Assembly: GCF_900199455.1 (NCBI RefSeq)
Contig: NZ_FZQR01000008.1
Location: forward strand, 248,001 to 312,000
Direction of reading: 5' to 3'
DNA length: 64,000 bases
Source of the DNA: Mesorhizobium carmichaelinearum
Lineage (GTDB): Bacteria; Pseudomonadota; Alphaproteobacteria; Rhizobiales; Rhizobiaceae
Part shown: positions 12,827-21,558 of the stretch, piece after piece
Layout: every line of letters begins with the position of its first letter
How positions within the stretch are numbered: position 1 is the first letter of the stretch
Position numbers and translations under genes: made by a program
The notes under the pieces: model-generated
Told to the model about the DNA's origin: nothing
Databases searched by the model: none
The model's input: the letters and a program-made list of their open reading frames with translations, nothing else

Positions 12827-12982
12827 GTGAGCAATCTGCAGGTCCGTGCGTTCCTCGCGGCAATCAGGGCAAAAGAGCCTGACGGCTTGCGCCCGGAATT
12901 GCGAAAAAGCCCAGCCATGCGCCGGACGCCGGCTGGCCGCAACGACACCGTTTTCGAACAGTCAGGAAGGCTGGAACTGGAC

Positions 12983-13753
12983 ATGAAACTGAAGAGCAAG
13001 ACGGCCCTGATCACCGGTGGCGCGCGCGGCATTGGCCTCGGCTTCGCGCAAGCCTATGCGCGCGAAGGCGCCAAGGTTGTGATCGCCGATATCGACATCG
13101 AGCGCGCCACGCGGGCCGCCGCCGCGATCGGTCCGGCGGCCAGCGCCGTCAAGCTCGATGTCACCGACCTCGATGCGATCGAGAGGGTGGCGGCAGAGGT
13201 CGACCAAGCGTCCGGTGGCATCGACATCCTCGTCAACAATGCGGCCATCTTCGACATGGCGCCGATCACCGATATCACCGAAGCAAGCTACGACAAGGTC
13301 TTCGACATCAATCTCAAGGGGCCGCTGTTCATGATGAAGGCGGTGGCCAATCTGATGATCAAGCGCGGCCGTGGCGGCAAGATCATCAATATGGCCAGCC
13401 AGGCCGGCCGCCGCGGCGAGGCGCTGGTGCTGCTATACTGCGCCTCCAAGGCAGCGATCATCTCGGCGACGCAGTCTGCGGCACTGGCGCTCGTCAAGCA
13501 CGGCATCAACGTCAATGCCATCGCGCCCGGCGTCGTCGACGGCGAGCACTGGGATGTCGTCGACGCCCATTTTGCCCGCTGGGAAGGCCTGAAGCCGGGC
13601 GAGAAGAAGGCGGCGGTGGCAAAGTCCGTCCCGATCGGCCGGTTCGCGAACCCTGAGGATATTGCGGGGCTGGCCGTGTTCCTCGCCTCCTCCGACAGCG
13701 ACTACATCCTGGCGCAAACCTATAATGTCGACGGCGGCAACTGGATGAGCTGA
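12983..13753 (+). CDS. smoS: Polyol (sorbitol/galactitol) dehydrogenase, short-chain family
   Basis: 256 residues, a classical SDR. The NAD-binding TGGARGIG is at 11-18, the NNA motif at 85-87, and the catalytic Ser139, Tyr152 and Lys156 (YCASK). The INMASQAGRRGEALV and VNAIAPGVVDGEHWD stretches and the DGGNWMS C-terminus are diagnostic of SmoS-type polyol dehydrogenases. These oxidise sorbitol to fructose and galactitol to tagatose. ATG 12983 follows AGGAAGG, and the frame stays open far upstream without conserved features. It lies 312 bases after the binding-protein gene and 31 before the zinc dehydrogenase. Confidence 0.9.
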   Translation: MKLKSKTALITGGARGIGLGFAQAYAREGAKVVIADIDIERATRAAAAIGPAASAVKLDVTDLDAIERVAAEVDQASGGIDILVNNAAIFDMAPITDITEASYDKVFDINLKGPLFMMKAVANLMIKRGRGGKIINMASQAGRRGEALVLLYCASKAAIISATQSAALALVKHGINVNAIAPGVVDGEHWDVVDAHFARWEGLKPGEKKAAVAKSVPIGRFANPEDIAGLAVFLASSDSDYILAQTYNVDGGNWMS

Positions 13754-13784
13754 AGCTCGTTGCGCAAAGTCAAGGGAGACTGAC

Positions 13785-14798
13785 ATGAAGGCCATACGAT
13801 TTGCCGCGGCCGGCGTCGCCGGCATGGCGGACCTCGAAATGCCCCGCATCAAAGCCGGCCACGCCTTGGTGCGCGTCCGCGCGGCCGGGCTTTGCCACAC
13901 CGACATCGAGGTGCTGCATGGCCGCTACGGCGTGGGCGCGTTTCCGCTGGTCCCCGGTCATGAATATGCCGGCACTGTCGAGGCGGTCGCCGACGATGTC
14001 GTGACGGTCAAGCCCGGCGACCGGGTCGCAATCGATCCCAACATACCGTGCGGGCATTGTGCCGCTTGCCGGAAAGGCCTGACCAATCTGTGCGCCTCGC
14101 TGAAAGCCTATGGCGTGACCGAAAATGGCGGCTTCGCCGAGTTCAGCCTCGTGGCTGTCGCTCATCTGCACAACATCGGCGATCTCGCCTTCGATACGGC
14201 AGCACTTGCCGAACCGCTCGCCTGTGTCCTCAACGGCCTGGGTGCCGCAGGCGTCGAGGCCGGCAAAAACGTACCCGGCAATGCGCTGGTCTTCGGCGCC
14301 GGTCCGATCGGCCTGCTCATGGCGCTGTCACTCAAGGCCAAGGGGGTGGGAAGCGTGGCGGTCGCTGACATCAGCGAACAGCGGCTTGCCTTCGCCGAGG
14401 CTCTCGGACTGGAACCGTTGGTATCCGGATCGCAGGCACTGTCGACGCGGGCGCGCGGCTTCGATTTCGTCGCCGACGCCACCGGTGTCGCCAAGGTGGT
14501 CGAGGGCATGATCGGCTTCACCGCCGATGGCGGCACGGCACTGGTCTTCGGCGTCTGCGCGCCCGACGCCAGGATCTCGGTCGCGCCCTTCGAGATCTTC
14601 CGCCGGCAGATCAGGCTGGCGGGGTCGCACTCGCTCAACCGCAACATCCCGCAGGCGCTCGATATCCTCAAACGCGACGACGGCACGATGGCGCGGCTTG
14701 TCAGCCACCAGCTGCCGCTTTCCGAACTGCTGCCGTTTTTCAGCAAAAGCAGCGGCGACCCAGCAACGATGAAAGTACAGTTTTCAGCGGAGTCGTGA
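13785..14798 (+). CDS. Zinc-dependent alcohol/polyol dehydrogenase
   Basis: 337 residues, medium-chain dehydrogenase. Catalytic zinc ligands are Cys37 and His59-Glu60 (GHE), and the structural zinc site is Cys89, 92, 95 and 103. The Rossmann motif GAGPIG follows at about residue 172. It is likely a cytoplasmic NAD-dependent oxidation of a second sugar alcohol or secondary alcohol. It is co-directional with the SmoS-like gene (AGGGAG site before ATG 13785) and precedes the LacI regulator. The specific substrate is unknown. Confidence 0.9.
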   Translation: MKAIRFAAAGVAGMADLEMPRIKAGHALVRVRAAGLCHTDIEVLHGRYGVGAFPLVPGHEYAGTVEAVADDVVTVKPGDRVAIDPNIPCGHCAACRKGLTNLCASLKAYGVTENGGFAEFSLVAVAHLHNIGDLAFDTAALAEPLACVLNGLGAAGVEAGKNVPGNALVFGAGPIGLLMALSLKAKGVGSVAVADISEQRLAFAEALGLEPLVSGSQALSTRARGFDFVADATGVAKVVEGMIGFTADGGTALVFGVCAPDARISVAPFEIFRRQIRLAGSHSLNRNIPQALDILKRDDGTMARLVSHQLPLSELLPFFSKSSGDPATMKVQFSAES

Positions 14799-14928
14799 TC
14801 TCAAAGAGTGCAGCCGCGCCAGGGGCCACAGGCAGATTCCCCATTTGGAAAGCACATCCCTCCTCCTTTCCGCAAAAAGGTGACTCAAGTAGACAGTGAC
14901 GACGGCATTTCGAACAAGGAGCCCACGG

Positions 14929-15957
14929 ATGGCAAAGACGATAAGGACGATGGAGGACTTCTCAGCCTTTGTCGGCCTGTCTCGCACCACCGTTTCCAAA
15001 TATTTCAACGATCCCGGCTCGGTGCGGAAAAACACTCGAAACGTGATCGAGGCTGCGCAAAAGAAGTCCGGCTTCCGGCCGAGCATGTTCGCCGTCAATC
15101 TCAACCGCCGCCGCAGCAACATTCTCGGCGTCATCATTCCGAATTCGACGGATCCGTTCTACATGGCGCTGACGCGCCGCATCGAAACGATCGCCAACGA
15201 AGCCGGATTCCTGGCATTTGTGCTGTCCTCCGACGGGCACGCCGAGATGGAGGACCAGGCGATCCAGACATTCAGGTCGATGAACATTGCCGGTGCCATC
15301 ATCGCGCCGCTCGGCGTGCAATCCCATCACCGGATACTCGCGGAACTCGGATCAAGCATCCCGCTGATCTATGTCGACTCGCCGCTTGACGAGACCTCCT
15401 CGTTCGTTGGCACCGACAACAGGCAGAGTTTCAGGCTGATCGTCGACTATCTCTGCCGGTCCGGCGAGCCGCCCTGCTACTTCGCCATGCCGTTGGTCAA
15501 CAACAACGCCTCGGCCAGACAGGACGCCTATGTCGAGGCCATGCACCAGTTCAAGATGATACCTGAAATCGTGCCCGTCACTGATGCGCGGTCATGGGAT
15601 TTCGAGAAGTTCGGCTACGACGAAGCGCTTCGCATCCTGAAGGCGGAGGGCTTTGCCACCAAGACAGTGCTTTGCGCCAATGACCGTGTTGCCTTCGGCG
15701 TCATCGCGGCCGCCTATCATCTGGGCCTGAAGGTGGGCCACGGATCCGACTGCGATTTGCGGGTGGCGGGACACGACGACCATCCGCTGTCGCGCTACGC
15801 CTGCCCGCCGATCACCACCGTTGCGCAAAACTACAATGAGATCGGCCGCCTGGCCATCGAACTTCTGCTGGAGAGGCTGGATGAAGAATCCTCGGCGAAG
15901 GCAGGCAACGGGCGCATCCTGCTCAATGCCGAACTCATGCTGCGGAGCTCGGCCTGA
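14929..15957 (+). CDS. LacI-family transcriptional regulator
   Basis: 342 residues. An N-terminal helix-turn-helix (FSAFVGLSRTTVSKYFN, residues 11-27) and hinge are followed by a periplasmic-binding-like sensor domain (LGVIIPNSTDPFYMAL onward; DNRQSFRLIVDYL; VLCANDRVAFGVIAA). Start 14929 has AAGGAG nine bases ahead. An open upstream stretch is rejected because it would precede the ribosome site. It ends the polyol operon, so it is the natural controller of the palindrome at 11304. The likely effector is a polyol or its ketose. Confidence 0.9.
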   Translation: MAKTIRTMEDFSAFVGLSRTTVSKYFNDPGSVRKNTRNVIEAAQKKSGFRPSMFAVNLNRRRSNILGVIIPNSTDPFYMALTRRIETIANEAGFLAFVLSSDGHAEMEDQAIQTFRSMNIAGAIIAPLGVQSHHRILAELGSSIPLIYVDSPLDETSSFVGTDNRQSFRLIVDYLCRSGEPPCYFAMPLVNNNASARQDAYVEAMHQFKMIPEIVPVTDARSWDFEKFGYDEALRILKAEGFATKTVLCANDRVAFGVIAAAYHLGLKVGHGSDCDLRVAGHDDHPLSRYACPPITTVAQNYNEIGRLAIELLLERLDEESSAKAGNGRILLNAELMLRSSA

Positions 15958-15961
15958 CCGC

Positions 15962-15989
15962 TCTCGGCGACCTTGAAGGCTGGCGAATC
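15962..15989. repeat. 28-base duplicate of an internal aspS segment
   Basis: 27 of 28 bases match 6336-6363 inside aspS, in the same orientation. The reverse strand reads DSPAFKVAE, as in AspRS residues 55-63. The match does not extend either side. It lies between the LacI and LysR stop codons, at the right end of the sugar module. Confidence 0.8.
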
Positions 15990-15990
15990 C

Positions 15991-16857
15991 CTATGAACCC
16001 AACGCTGACAGCCGCAGGCGCTGTGCGAGGTGGTCGACCACCAATGCAGTGCCGGCGGAAGATTTTGCGGCCCGATGAAGGCGTATCTCGGCCCCGGGCA
16101 GATGCGGCACATGTCGACCCGGATGGACGCCCCGCAAGCCGGGTGCAAGCATGCTGCCTTTGACCACGGTGATTGCCAGGCCCTGCTCGACGATTGCCTC
16201 CGTGGCGGCGAGGCTCGGGCTGACATAGGCCAATCGCCATGGCCGGCCTGCTGTGTTGAGTGCCTCGACGGCCCAGGCGCGAAACAGGCAATCGGGATAG
16301 GACAAGGCAACGGGCAGCGGATCGGTCTCCTCGACGGCACGGGTCGCAGCAGCCGCCCAAATCGCCCTTTCGCGGCATATCAGATCACCCTCGACCGTGC
16401 CTTCCGGATGCATGGCGATGACTGCGTCGAACGATGAACCGAGCCGTTTGAGAAGCAGAGCCGTGAGACCGATCTCCATGTCGACCTGCACCAGGGGAAA
16501 TCGCTCGGCAATGTCGGCGAGGAGGCGCGGCAGGATCTTAGTGCCATAGTCTTCCATGACCCCGATGCGAACGTGTCCAGCCACCCGCTGATTGGAAACA
16601 CGTGCAATCGCCTGCTCATTGAGGGCAAGGATGCGGCGTGCATCGGTCAGAAAGCCCTCCCCGGCAGCCGTGAGTTCAACGCGGGCGGTGGAGCGGTGAA
16701 ACAGGGCGGTATCGAGGCGTTCTTCGAGACGCTTGACCTGCAGGTTGACGGCGGCCTGCGTTCGATTGAGCTGCTCGGCGGCGCGCGTGAACGAGAGACG
16801 GTCGGCAACAACGACGAAGGCGCGCAGCAGGTCGGGATCAAGGCTTGGGGTGTTCAT
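15991..16857 (-). CDS. LysR-family transcriptional regulator
   Basis: 288 residues. The N-terminal winged helix is LLRAFVVVADRLSFTRAAEQLNRTQAAVNLQVKRLE (about residues 9-44, quoted in parts: SFTRAAEQLNRTQ, AAVNLQVKRLE), followed by an LysR substrate-binding domain. It is transcribed away from an EamA exporter 93 bases apart, the standard arrangement in which the LysR protein controls its neighbour. The C-terminal end is ordinary and shows no truncation. The effector is not predictable. Confidence 0.88.
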   Translation of the reverse strand: MNTPSLDPDLLRAFVVVADRLSFTRAAEQLNRTQAAVNLQVKRLEERLDTALFHRSTARVELTAAGEGFLTDARRILALNEQAIARVSNQRVAGHVRIGVMEDYGTKILPRLLADIAERFPLVQVDMEIGLTALLLKRLGSSFDAVIAMHPEGTVEGDLICRERAIWAAAATRAVEETDPLPVALSYPDCLFRAWAVEALNTAGRPWRLAYVSPSLAATEAIVEQGLAITVVKGSMLAPGLRGVHPGRHVPHLPGAEIRLHRAAKSSAGTALVVDHLAQRLRLSALGS

Positions 16858-16950
16858 AGCGGAACATTATCAAACTCATTGAGCTTATTCGATTCCTTTC
16901 GATCCGCCTGCCCGATATCGCTGACACCGAACTGGCAGAGGTCGGGAACC

Positions 16951-17856
16951 ATGGAAATTCTGGGCGTGCTCGCGGCAATTCTCTCCAGTGCTCTTGGCGG
17001 CACGGCGGTCGGCGCAACACGATTTCTCGCCGGCACACTCGATCCGCTCACCATCGGTGCGGTCCGGTTCGGCGGCGGGTTTCTGGTCCTGGTCGCCGTG
17101 GCGCTGATGCGGCAGGACAGATGGCCGCCGAAGAGTGACTGGCCCGGCGCCGGCGCATTGGGTGTCTTGTTCTTCGGCCTGTTTCCTGTGCTCTTCAATG
17201 GAGCCCTTGTCTACACGACGGCGGCACGCGGAGCCCTGGCACTGTCGACACTGCCCCTGCTCACCATGCTTGCCGGGGCGGTTCTGAGGATCGAGACGCC
17301 GACCATGCGCAAGATCGTCGGCGTCCTGATCGCCATGGCCGGGGTGGCCATCGCACTCGGCACCAGCCTGGCGACCGCTCCCCCGGGTGCATGGCGTGGA
17401 GACCTGCTCATGGTCGCCGCCGCATGCTGCATGGCGCTCTACAATGTCTGGTCGCGACCCTTTCTGTCTCGCACAGCGCCGATCCCGTTCGTGGCGTTTG
17501 GCATGGGCGTGGGTGCGGTCTGCCTGTCGGCCCTGGTGGCGTCGAGCGGAGGGTTCGCGCGGCTTGCCACGCTTGGCACCCCTCAGTGGATCGCGGCCGG
17601 TTATCTGGCCATAATCTGCGGCGCCTTGATTTTCTTCCTGTGGGGATTTGCGCTTGGACGCGCGGCGCCGACACTGGTTGCCGTCTCCGTTGCGGTCAAT
17701 CCGGTCACGGCATCGATCTTCGGTGTCGTCTTCCTGGGCGAACAGGTGAGCGCGAAGCTGATTGTCGGGCTCGTCGCGGTCCTCGCCGGAATAGCCATCG
17801 CATCGGGAGCAGGGTTCGGCTCAAGACATCGGGAGGCCCGGCGCCGGCCCTCCTGA
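16951..17856 (+). CDS. EamA/DMT-family transporter
   Basis: 301 residues with ten predicted membrane spans in two EamA repeats. The first starts at MEILGVLAAILSSALGG, the second at WRGDLLMVAAACCMALYNVW. The C-terminal half has the VAVNPVTASIFGVVFLGEQ signature of drug/metabolite exporters. Family members export amino acids, purines or toxic small molecules from the cytoplasm. It is divergent from the LysR gene, which probably regulates it. ATG 16951 is preceded by a weak AGAGG. Confidence 0.88.
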   Translation: MEILGVLAAILSSALGGTAVGATRFLAGTLDPLTIGAVRFGGGFLVLVAVALMRQDRWPPKSDWPGAGALGVLFFGLFPVLFNGALVYTTAARGALALSTLPLLTMLAGAVLRIETPTMRKIVGVLIAMAGVAIALGTSLATAPPGAWRGDLLMVAAACCMALYNVWSRPFLSRTAPIPFVAFGMGVGAVCLSALVASSGGFARLATLGTPQWIAAGYLAIICGALIFFLWGFALGRAAPTLVAVSVAVNPVTASIFGVVFLGEQVSAKLIVGLVAVLAGIAIASGAGFGSRHREARRRPS

Positions 17857-17965
17857 ACCAAATTCAGGCGGATATACCGATCATCCCTGTTGGCACGGGG
17901 AATTGCGCTGGCATTGACAAAAGCGATGGTTCAAGAAGGGATCACCGATCCGTGATTGCTTGTTC

Positions 17966-19207
17966 ATGTCGTCCATCCGCCCGCTGATCCCGCTCCTTCT
18001 CGCCGCAGGCATCCTGCTCGGCGGCAACGGCCTGCAGGGCACGCTGATCGCGCTGCGCGGTGCGCAGGAAGGGTTTCCCGCTTCCGACATCGGCCTGATG
18101 GGCACCTTCTATTTCGCCGGCTTCCTGCTCGGCTGCCTAGCCATCACCCGCATCATGAAGGCGGTCGGCCATATCAGGGCGTTTTCGGCACTTGCCGCGA
18201 TCGCCTCGGTCGGCACTCTGCTTTTGGTTCTGGTGCTCGATCCGGTGATGTGGTGCGCGGTGCGCTTTGCCGGCGGCTTCTGTTTCGCCGGGCTGTTCAC
18301 CATCGTCGAAAGCTGGCTGAATTCCGGTGTCACCAACAAGGATCGCGCCCGCGTGCTGGCGATCTACCGGATGGTCGATACCGGCTCGGTGACATCAGCC
18401 CAGTTCCTGATCCCTGTCTTCGGCGCCGGCGGCTTCACCATCTTCGCCATCATGTCGATCATGATCACGCTGTCGCTGGTGCCGGTTTCGCTCGGCGACC
18501 GCTCCAACCCGACACCGCCGGAGGAGGTCAAGCTCGACCTGGCACGCGTCTGGCGCATTTCCCCGCTCGGCTGCTTCGGCTGCATTGCCGTCGGCGTCAC
18601 CAACAGTGCGTTCCGCACCCTGTCGCCGGTCTATGCCGAACAGATCGGCATGTCGGTCGCCGATGTCGTCACCTTCGTCAGCGTCGGCATCTTTGGCGGC
18701 GCCATCATCCAATATCCGCTCGGCTACCTCTCCGATCGCTGGGACCGGCGCCGGGTGCTGTTGCTGACGACCTGCTGCGCGATGCTCTCCGCTTTGGCGT
18801 TGGTGTTCATCGCCGGCAGCAATCCGCTGCTCAACTTCATCATCATCTTCATCTTCGGCTGTTTCGCCATGCCGCTCTATTCGCTGTCGGCGGCGCACTC
18901 CAACGACCGCGCCGACACGGGCGAGTTCGTGCTGATCAATGCGGCGCTAATGCTGTTCTACTCCTTCGGCGCCATCGGCGGCCCGTTCGCCGCCTCCACC
19001 GCGATGCAGCATTTCGGGCCGAGCGCGCTGTTCGTGTTCAGTGCCACCGTCTACGCGATCTTCATCGCCGTCATCCTCTACCGCATGCAGGCGCGGTCCG
19101 GCGTGCCCGTGGGCAAGCGCAGCCGCTTCACCGCGCTGTTGCGCACTTCGACCATTTTCGCGCGGCTGGCCAGGCGGAATGGTGATTCCGATGACCCGGG
19201 AAGCTGA
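17966..19207 (+). CDS. MFS transporter, YcaD-like
   Basis: 413 residues from ATG 17966 (an in-frame TTG lies two codons earlier). There are twelve membrane spans. The signature VESWLNSGVTNKDRARVLAIY at the end of span 4 is characteristic of the YcaD-like branch, and the second-half motif is PLGYLSDRWDRRRVL. The substrate is unknown. It is transcribed toward rnd with 78 bases between; probably a separate unit. Confidence 0.85.
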   Translation: MSSIRPLIPLLLAAGILLGGNGLQGTLIALRGAQEGFPASDIGLMGTFYFAGFLLGCLAITRIMKAVGHIRAFSALAAIASVGTLLLVLVLDPVMWCAVRFAGGFCFAGLFTIVESWLNSGVTNKDRARVLAIYRMVDTGSVTSAQFLIPVFGAGGFTIFAIMSIMITLSLVPVSLGDRSNPTPPEEVKLDLARVWRISPLGCFGCIAVGVTNSAFRTLSPVYAEQIGMSVADVVTFVSVGIFGGAIIQYPLGYLSDRWDRRRVLLLTTCCAMLSALALVFIAGSNPLLNFIIIFIFGCFAMPLYSLSAAHSNDRADTGEFVLINAALMLFYSFGAIGGPFAASTAMQHFGPSALFVFSATVYAIFIAVILYRMQARSGVPVGKRSRFTALLRTSTIFARLARRNGDSDDPGS

Positions 19208-19285
19208 TGATGGAGGCGCCAAAGCTTGACGAAAGCCTTCCCGGCTGAAATCTAGAAAGACCTTACTCCTGCCAAAAGCGATTTG

Positions 19286-20437
19286 ATGCACGTCATCACC
19301 ACCCAGAAAGAACTCGAGACCGTTCTCGCCGCTTTCGAAAAATCGGATTTCGTCACCGTCGACACCGAGTTCATCCGCGAAACGACCTTCTGGCCAGTCC
19401 TGTGCCTGATCCAGATGGCGGCGCCTGGCGTCACCGCGCTGATCGACCCGCTGTCGCCCGACATCAACCTCGCCCCGTTCTTCCGGCTGATGGCCAACGA
19501 GGCGGTGGTGAAAGTCTTCCATGCCGCCCGGCAGGACATCGAAATCATCGTCCATCTCGGCGATCTGGTTCCGCACCCGGTGTTCGACACACAGGTCGCG
19601 GCAATGGTTTGCGGCTTCGGCGACAGCGTTTCCTACGACCAGCTCGTGCAGCGCATCACCGGGGCGCGGCTCGACAAGTCTTCACGCTTCACCGACTGGC
19701 GCCACCGGCCGCTGTCCGACAAGCAGCTCGACTACGCGCTGGCCGACGTTACCCATCTGATCGAGGTCTATCAGCATTTGAGCGCCGAGCTGGCGCGGGA
19801 AAACCGTGCCCATTGGCTGAATGAGGAAATGGACGTCCTGACCTCGCGCGAGACTTATGATCCACACCCCGAGGATGCCTGGAAGCGGCTGAAGATGCGG
19901 CTGCGCAAGCCGCAGGAACTGGCGATCGTGCAGGCCGTGGCGGCATGGCGCGAGCGCGAGGCGCGCGAGCGCGACGTGCCGCGCGGCCGCGTGCTCAAGG
20001 ACGATGCGATCTACGAGGTGGCGCAGCAGGCACCGCGCGACGCGGCCGCCCTTGGCAAGCTGCGCACCACGCCAAAAGGCTGGGAGCGCTCCTCGACGGC
20101 GACGGCCCTGCTTGGAGCGGTCAACACGGCGCTGGCCCTGCCCAAGGAGCAGATGCCAAAACTGCCGAAGAATTTCCAGCCGCCCGAGGGCTCGAGCGCC
20201 GCAGCGGAACTGTTGAAAGTGCTGCTGCGGATCGTCGCCGAAAAGCAAGGCGTAGCCTCGAAAGTGCTGGCTTCCAGCGACGACATCGACCGCATCGCGG
20301 CCGAGGGCGAGGATGCCGATGTGCCGGCGCTGCAAGGATGGCGGCGCGCCGTCTTCGGCGAGGCGGCACTGAAGCTGGTGCGCGGCGAGATCGGGATAAA
20401 GTTCGACAAGCGAAAGATAGCGGTGTTCGATTTGTAG
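19286..20437 (+). CDS. rnd: Ribonuclease D
   Basis: 383 residues. It is a 3'-5' exonuclease that trims tRNA 3' ends. The DEDDy catalytic set is visible: Asp26 and Glu28 (VDTEF), Asp84 (HAARQD), Tyr150 and Asp154 (YALAD). HRDC domains follow in the C-terminal half (PQELAIVQAVAAWREREARERD). Start ATG 19286 is preferred to the TTG codon immediately before it. As I recall it is often close to aspS in this order of bacteria. Here the two are separated by the 12.7-kb sugar/transport block. Confidence 0.93.
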   Translation: MHVITTQKELETVLAAFEKSDFVTVDTEFIRETTFWPVLCLIQMAAPGVTALIDPLSPDINLAPFFRLMANEAVVKVFHAARQDIEIIVHLGDLVPHPVFDTQVAAMVCGFGDSVSYDQLVQRITGARLDKSSRFTDWRHRPLSDKQLDYALADVTHLIEVYQHLSAELARENRAHWLNEEMDVLTSRETYDPHPEDAWKRLKMRLRKPQELAIVQAVAAWREREARERDVPRGRVLKDDAIYEVAQQAPRDAAALGKLRTTPKGWERSSTATALLGAVNTALALPKEQMPKLPKNFQPPEGSSAAAELLKVLLRIVAEKQGVASKVLASSDDIDRIAAEGEDADVPALQGWRRAVFGEAALKLVRGEIGIKFDKRKIAVFDL

Positions 20438-20473
20438 CTTCTTCCCCCTCCCCTTGTTGTGGGGGAAGGAAGA
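20438..20473. repeat. Hairpin of the CCCCTTGTTGTGGGG type
   Basis: CTTCTTCCCC and GGGGGAAGGAAG pair around a CCTTGTTG loop. It lies directly after the rnd stop and before the converging MAPEG gene, so it may act as a two-way terminator. It is a short version of the window's larger palindromes. Confidence 0.7.
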
Positions 20474-20483
20474 ACTGCTCTGC

Positions 20484-20903
20484 TCAAACCGCTCCCAGCA
20501 GGTGCAGCGCAAACCAGCTCCAGGCCAGCGCCAGCACCGCCGCGCCTGCGAAGAAAGAGCGGCTGCGCAATCGCAGATTGTTGCTGGTCAGGTGCACCCA
20601 GGCGTGGAAATAGCGCGAGGCGACGAAAATCCACATCAGCGCCAAGGTCAGATAGTTGACGCCGTTGGTGACGTGGAGCGTCAGGCACAGCACATAGAAA
20701 AGCACCGGCAGTTCGAACTGGTTGCAGAGATTGGCGGCAACGGTGACGCTCGATGCAGGCTCGGTCGAACGCGTCTTGAACTGGCCGACCTTGGCCTCGC
20801 CGGACTTCACCGCGACGAACCGGCGCCGGCCCATCACGACGTAAACGATATAGACCAGCAGAACCTGCGCCAGAACAGGCCAGAAGATCGCGGTCTGGTT
20901 CAT
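20484..20903 (-). CDS. MAPEG-family membrane protein
   Basis: 139 residues with four membrane spans (ILAQVLLVYIVYVVM-like span 1, then the loop with NLCNQFELPVLFYVLC, then LMWIFVASRYFHAWVH). The QFELPVLFY and ASRYFHAW motifs are typical of bacterial MAPEG proteins, which relate to eukaryotic microsomal glutathione transferases. Enzymatic activity is unproven for this branch. ATG 20903 gives the usual short N-terminus; the frame open beyond it is rejected. Confidence 0.85.
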   Translation of the reverse strand: MNQTAIFWPVLAQVLLVYIVYVVMGRRRFVAVKSGEAKVGQFKTRSTEPASSVTVAANLCNQFELPVLFYVLCLTLHVTNGVNYLTLALMWIFVASRYFHAWVHLTSNNLRLRSRSFFAGAAVLALAWSWFALHLLGAV

Positions 20904-20931
20904 GGTTGCCCCCTGCCCTGCTAAACCTCGA

Positions 20932-21558
20932 TCACCCGTGGCGCGGCTTCTGGCCCGCCAGGGCAAGAATCGCGATGACGACCAGCGGGATGGCGAGAAG
21001 CGCGAATTTGGTGACGATCAGCGCCGAAGCCAAAGACAGCGAATCCGGGTTGGCTGACAGGAAATCGGACAGAAGCCGCGCCACGGCGATATTCTGGGCA
21101 TAATCGGCAAGCGTGTAGGGCAGCACCAGAACAAGCGCGAAGATCGACTGCACCTGCCCCGGCAGCGTGCGGAAAGTCTTCAGGCGCCGGCCGGTGGCCA
21201 GGATCAGGCTGACCAGGGTCAGCGACAGCAGCGCCGGAAACAGGAGATCGAAGGTCAGATAGTGCCAGACCAGAATGATCTCGCCGCCGCGCCGGCCGAG
21301 CGCCGTCAGCCAGGCCATGCCTTCGTCGGGCGTAAAACCGAAATAGCGCATGTCGAGCGACGGCAGGCCGCCGCTCAACTGGCGGAAATAGAGGAATTCC
21401 AGCACCGTCATGGCGATGAAGACGGCCGCCGACAGGAAACACAGCGCGGCCGCGTGACGGGGCAGCCGCAGGATCGTCGCGGTCAGGCTCCGCCCGAGCC
21501 CGTATTGTTCAGGCTCCGCCGGGATAGTTCGGGCTTTCGCGGGTAATCGTGACGTCAT
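20932..21558 (-). CDS. Multi-span membrane protein of unknown function
   Basis: 208 residues with about four to five membrane spans (ALCFLSAAVFIAMTVLEFLY; LVWHYLTFDLLFPALLSLTLV; IFALVLVLPYTLADYAQNIAV; ALLAIPLVVIAILAL-like end). It begins MTSRLPAKART. The start at 21558 lies inside the last codons of guaB, so the two overlap by about 50 bases in different frames and are probably co-transcribed. I do not recognise a family. A later start is possible. Confidence 0.7.
   Translation of the reverse strand: MTSRLPAKARTIPAEPEQYGLGRSLTATILRLPRHAAALCFLSAAVFIAMTVLEFLYFRQLSGGLPSLDMRYFGFTPDEGMAWLTALGRRGGEIILVWHYLTFDLLFPALLSLTLVSLILATGRRLKTFRTLPGQVQSIFALVLVLPYTLADYAQNIAVARLLSDFLSANPDSLSLASALIVTKFALLAIPLVVIAILALAGQKPRHG

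Noticed and set aside
12827..12982. N-terminal extension of the SmoS-like dehydrogenase
   Set aside because: The upstream open codons lack conservation with SDR proteins, which begin at the Met before KLKSKTALITG; a ribosome site precedes that Met.
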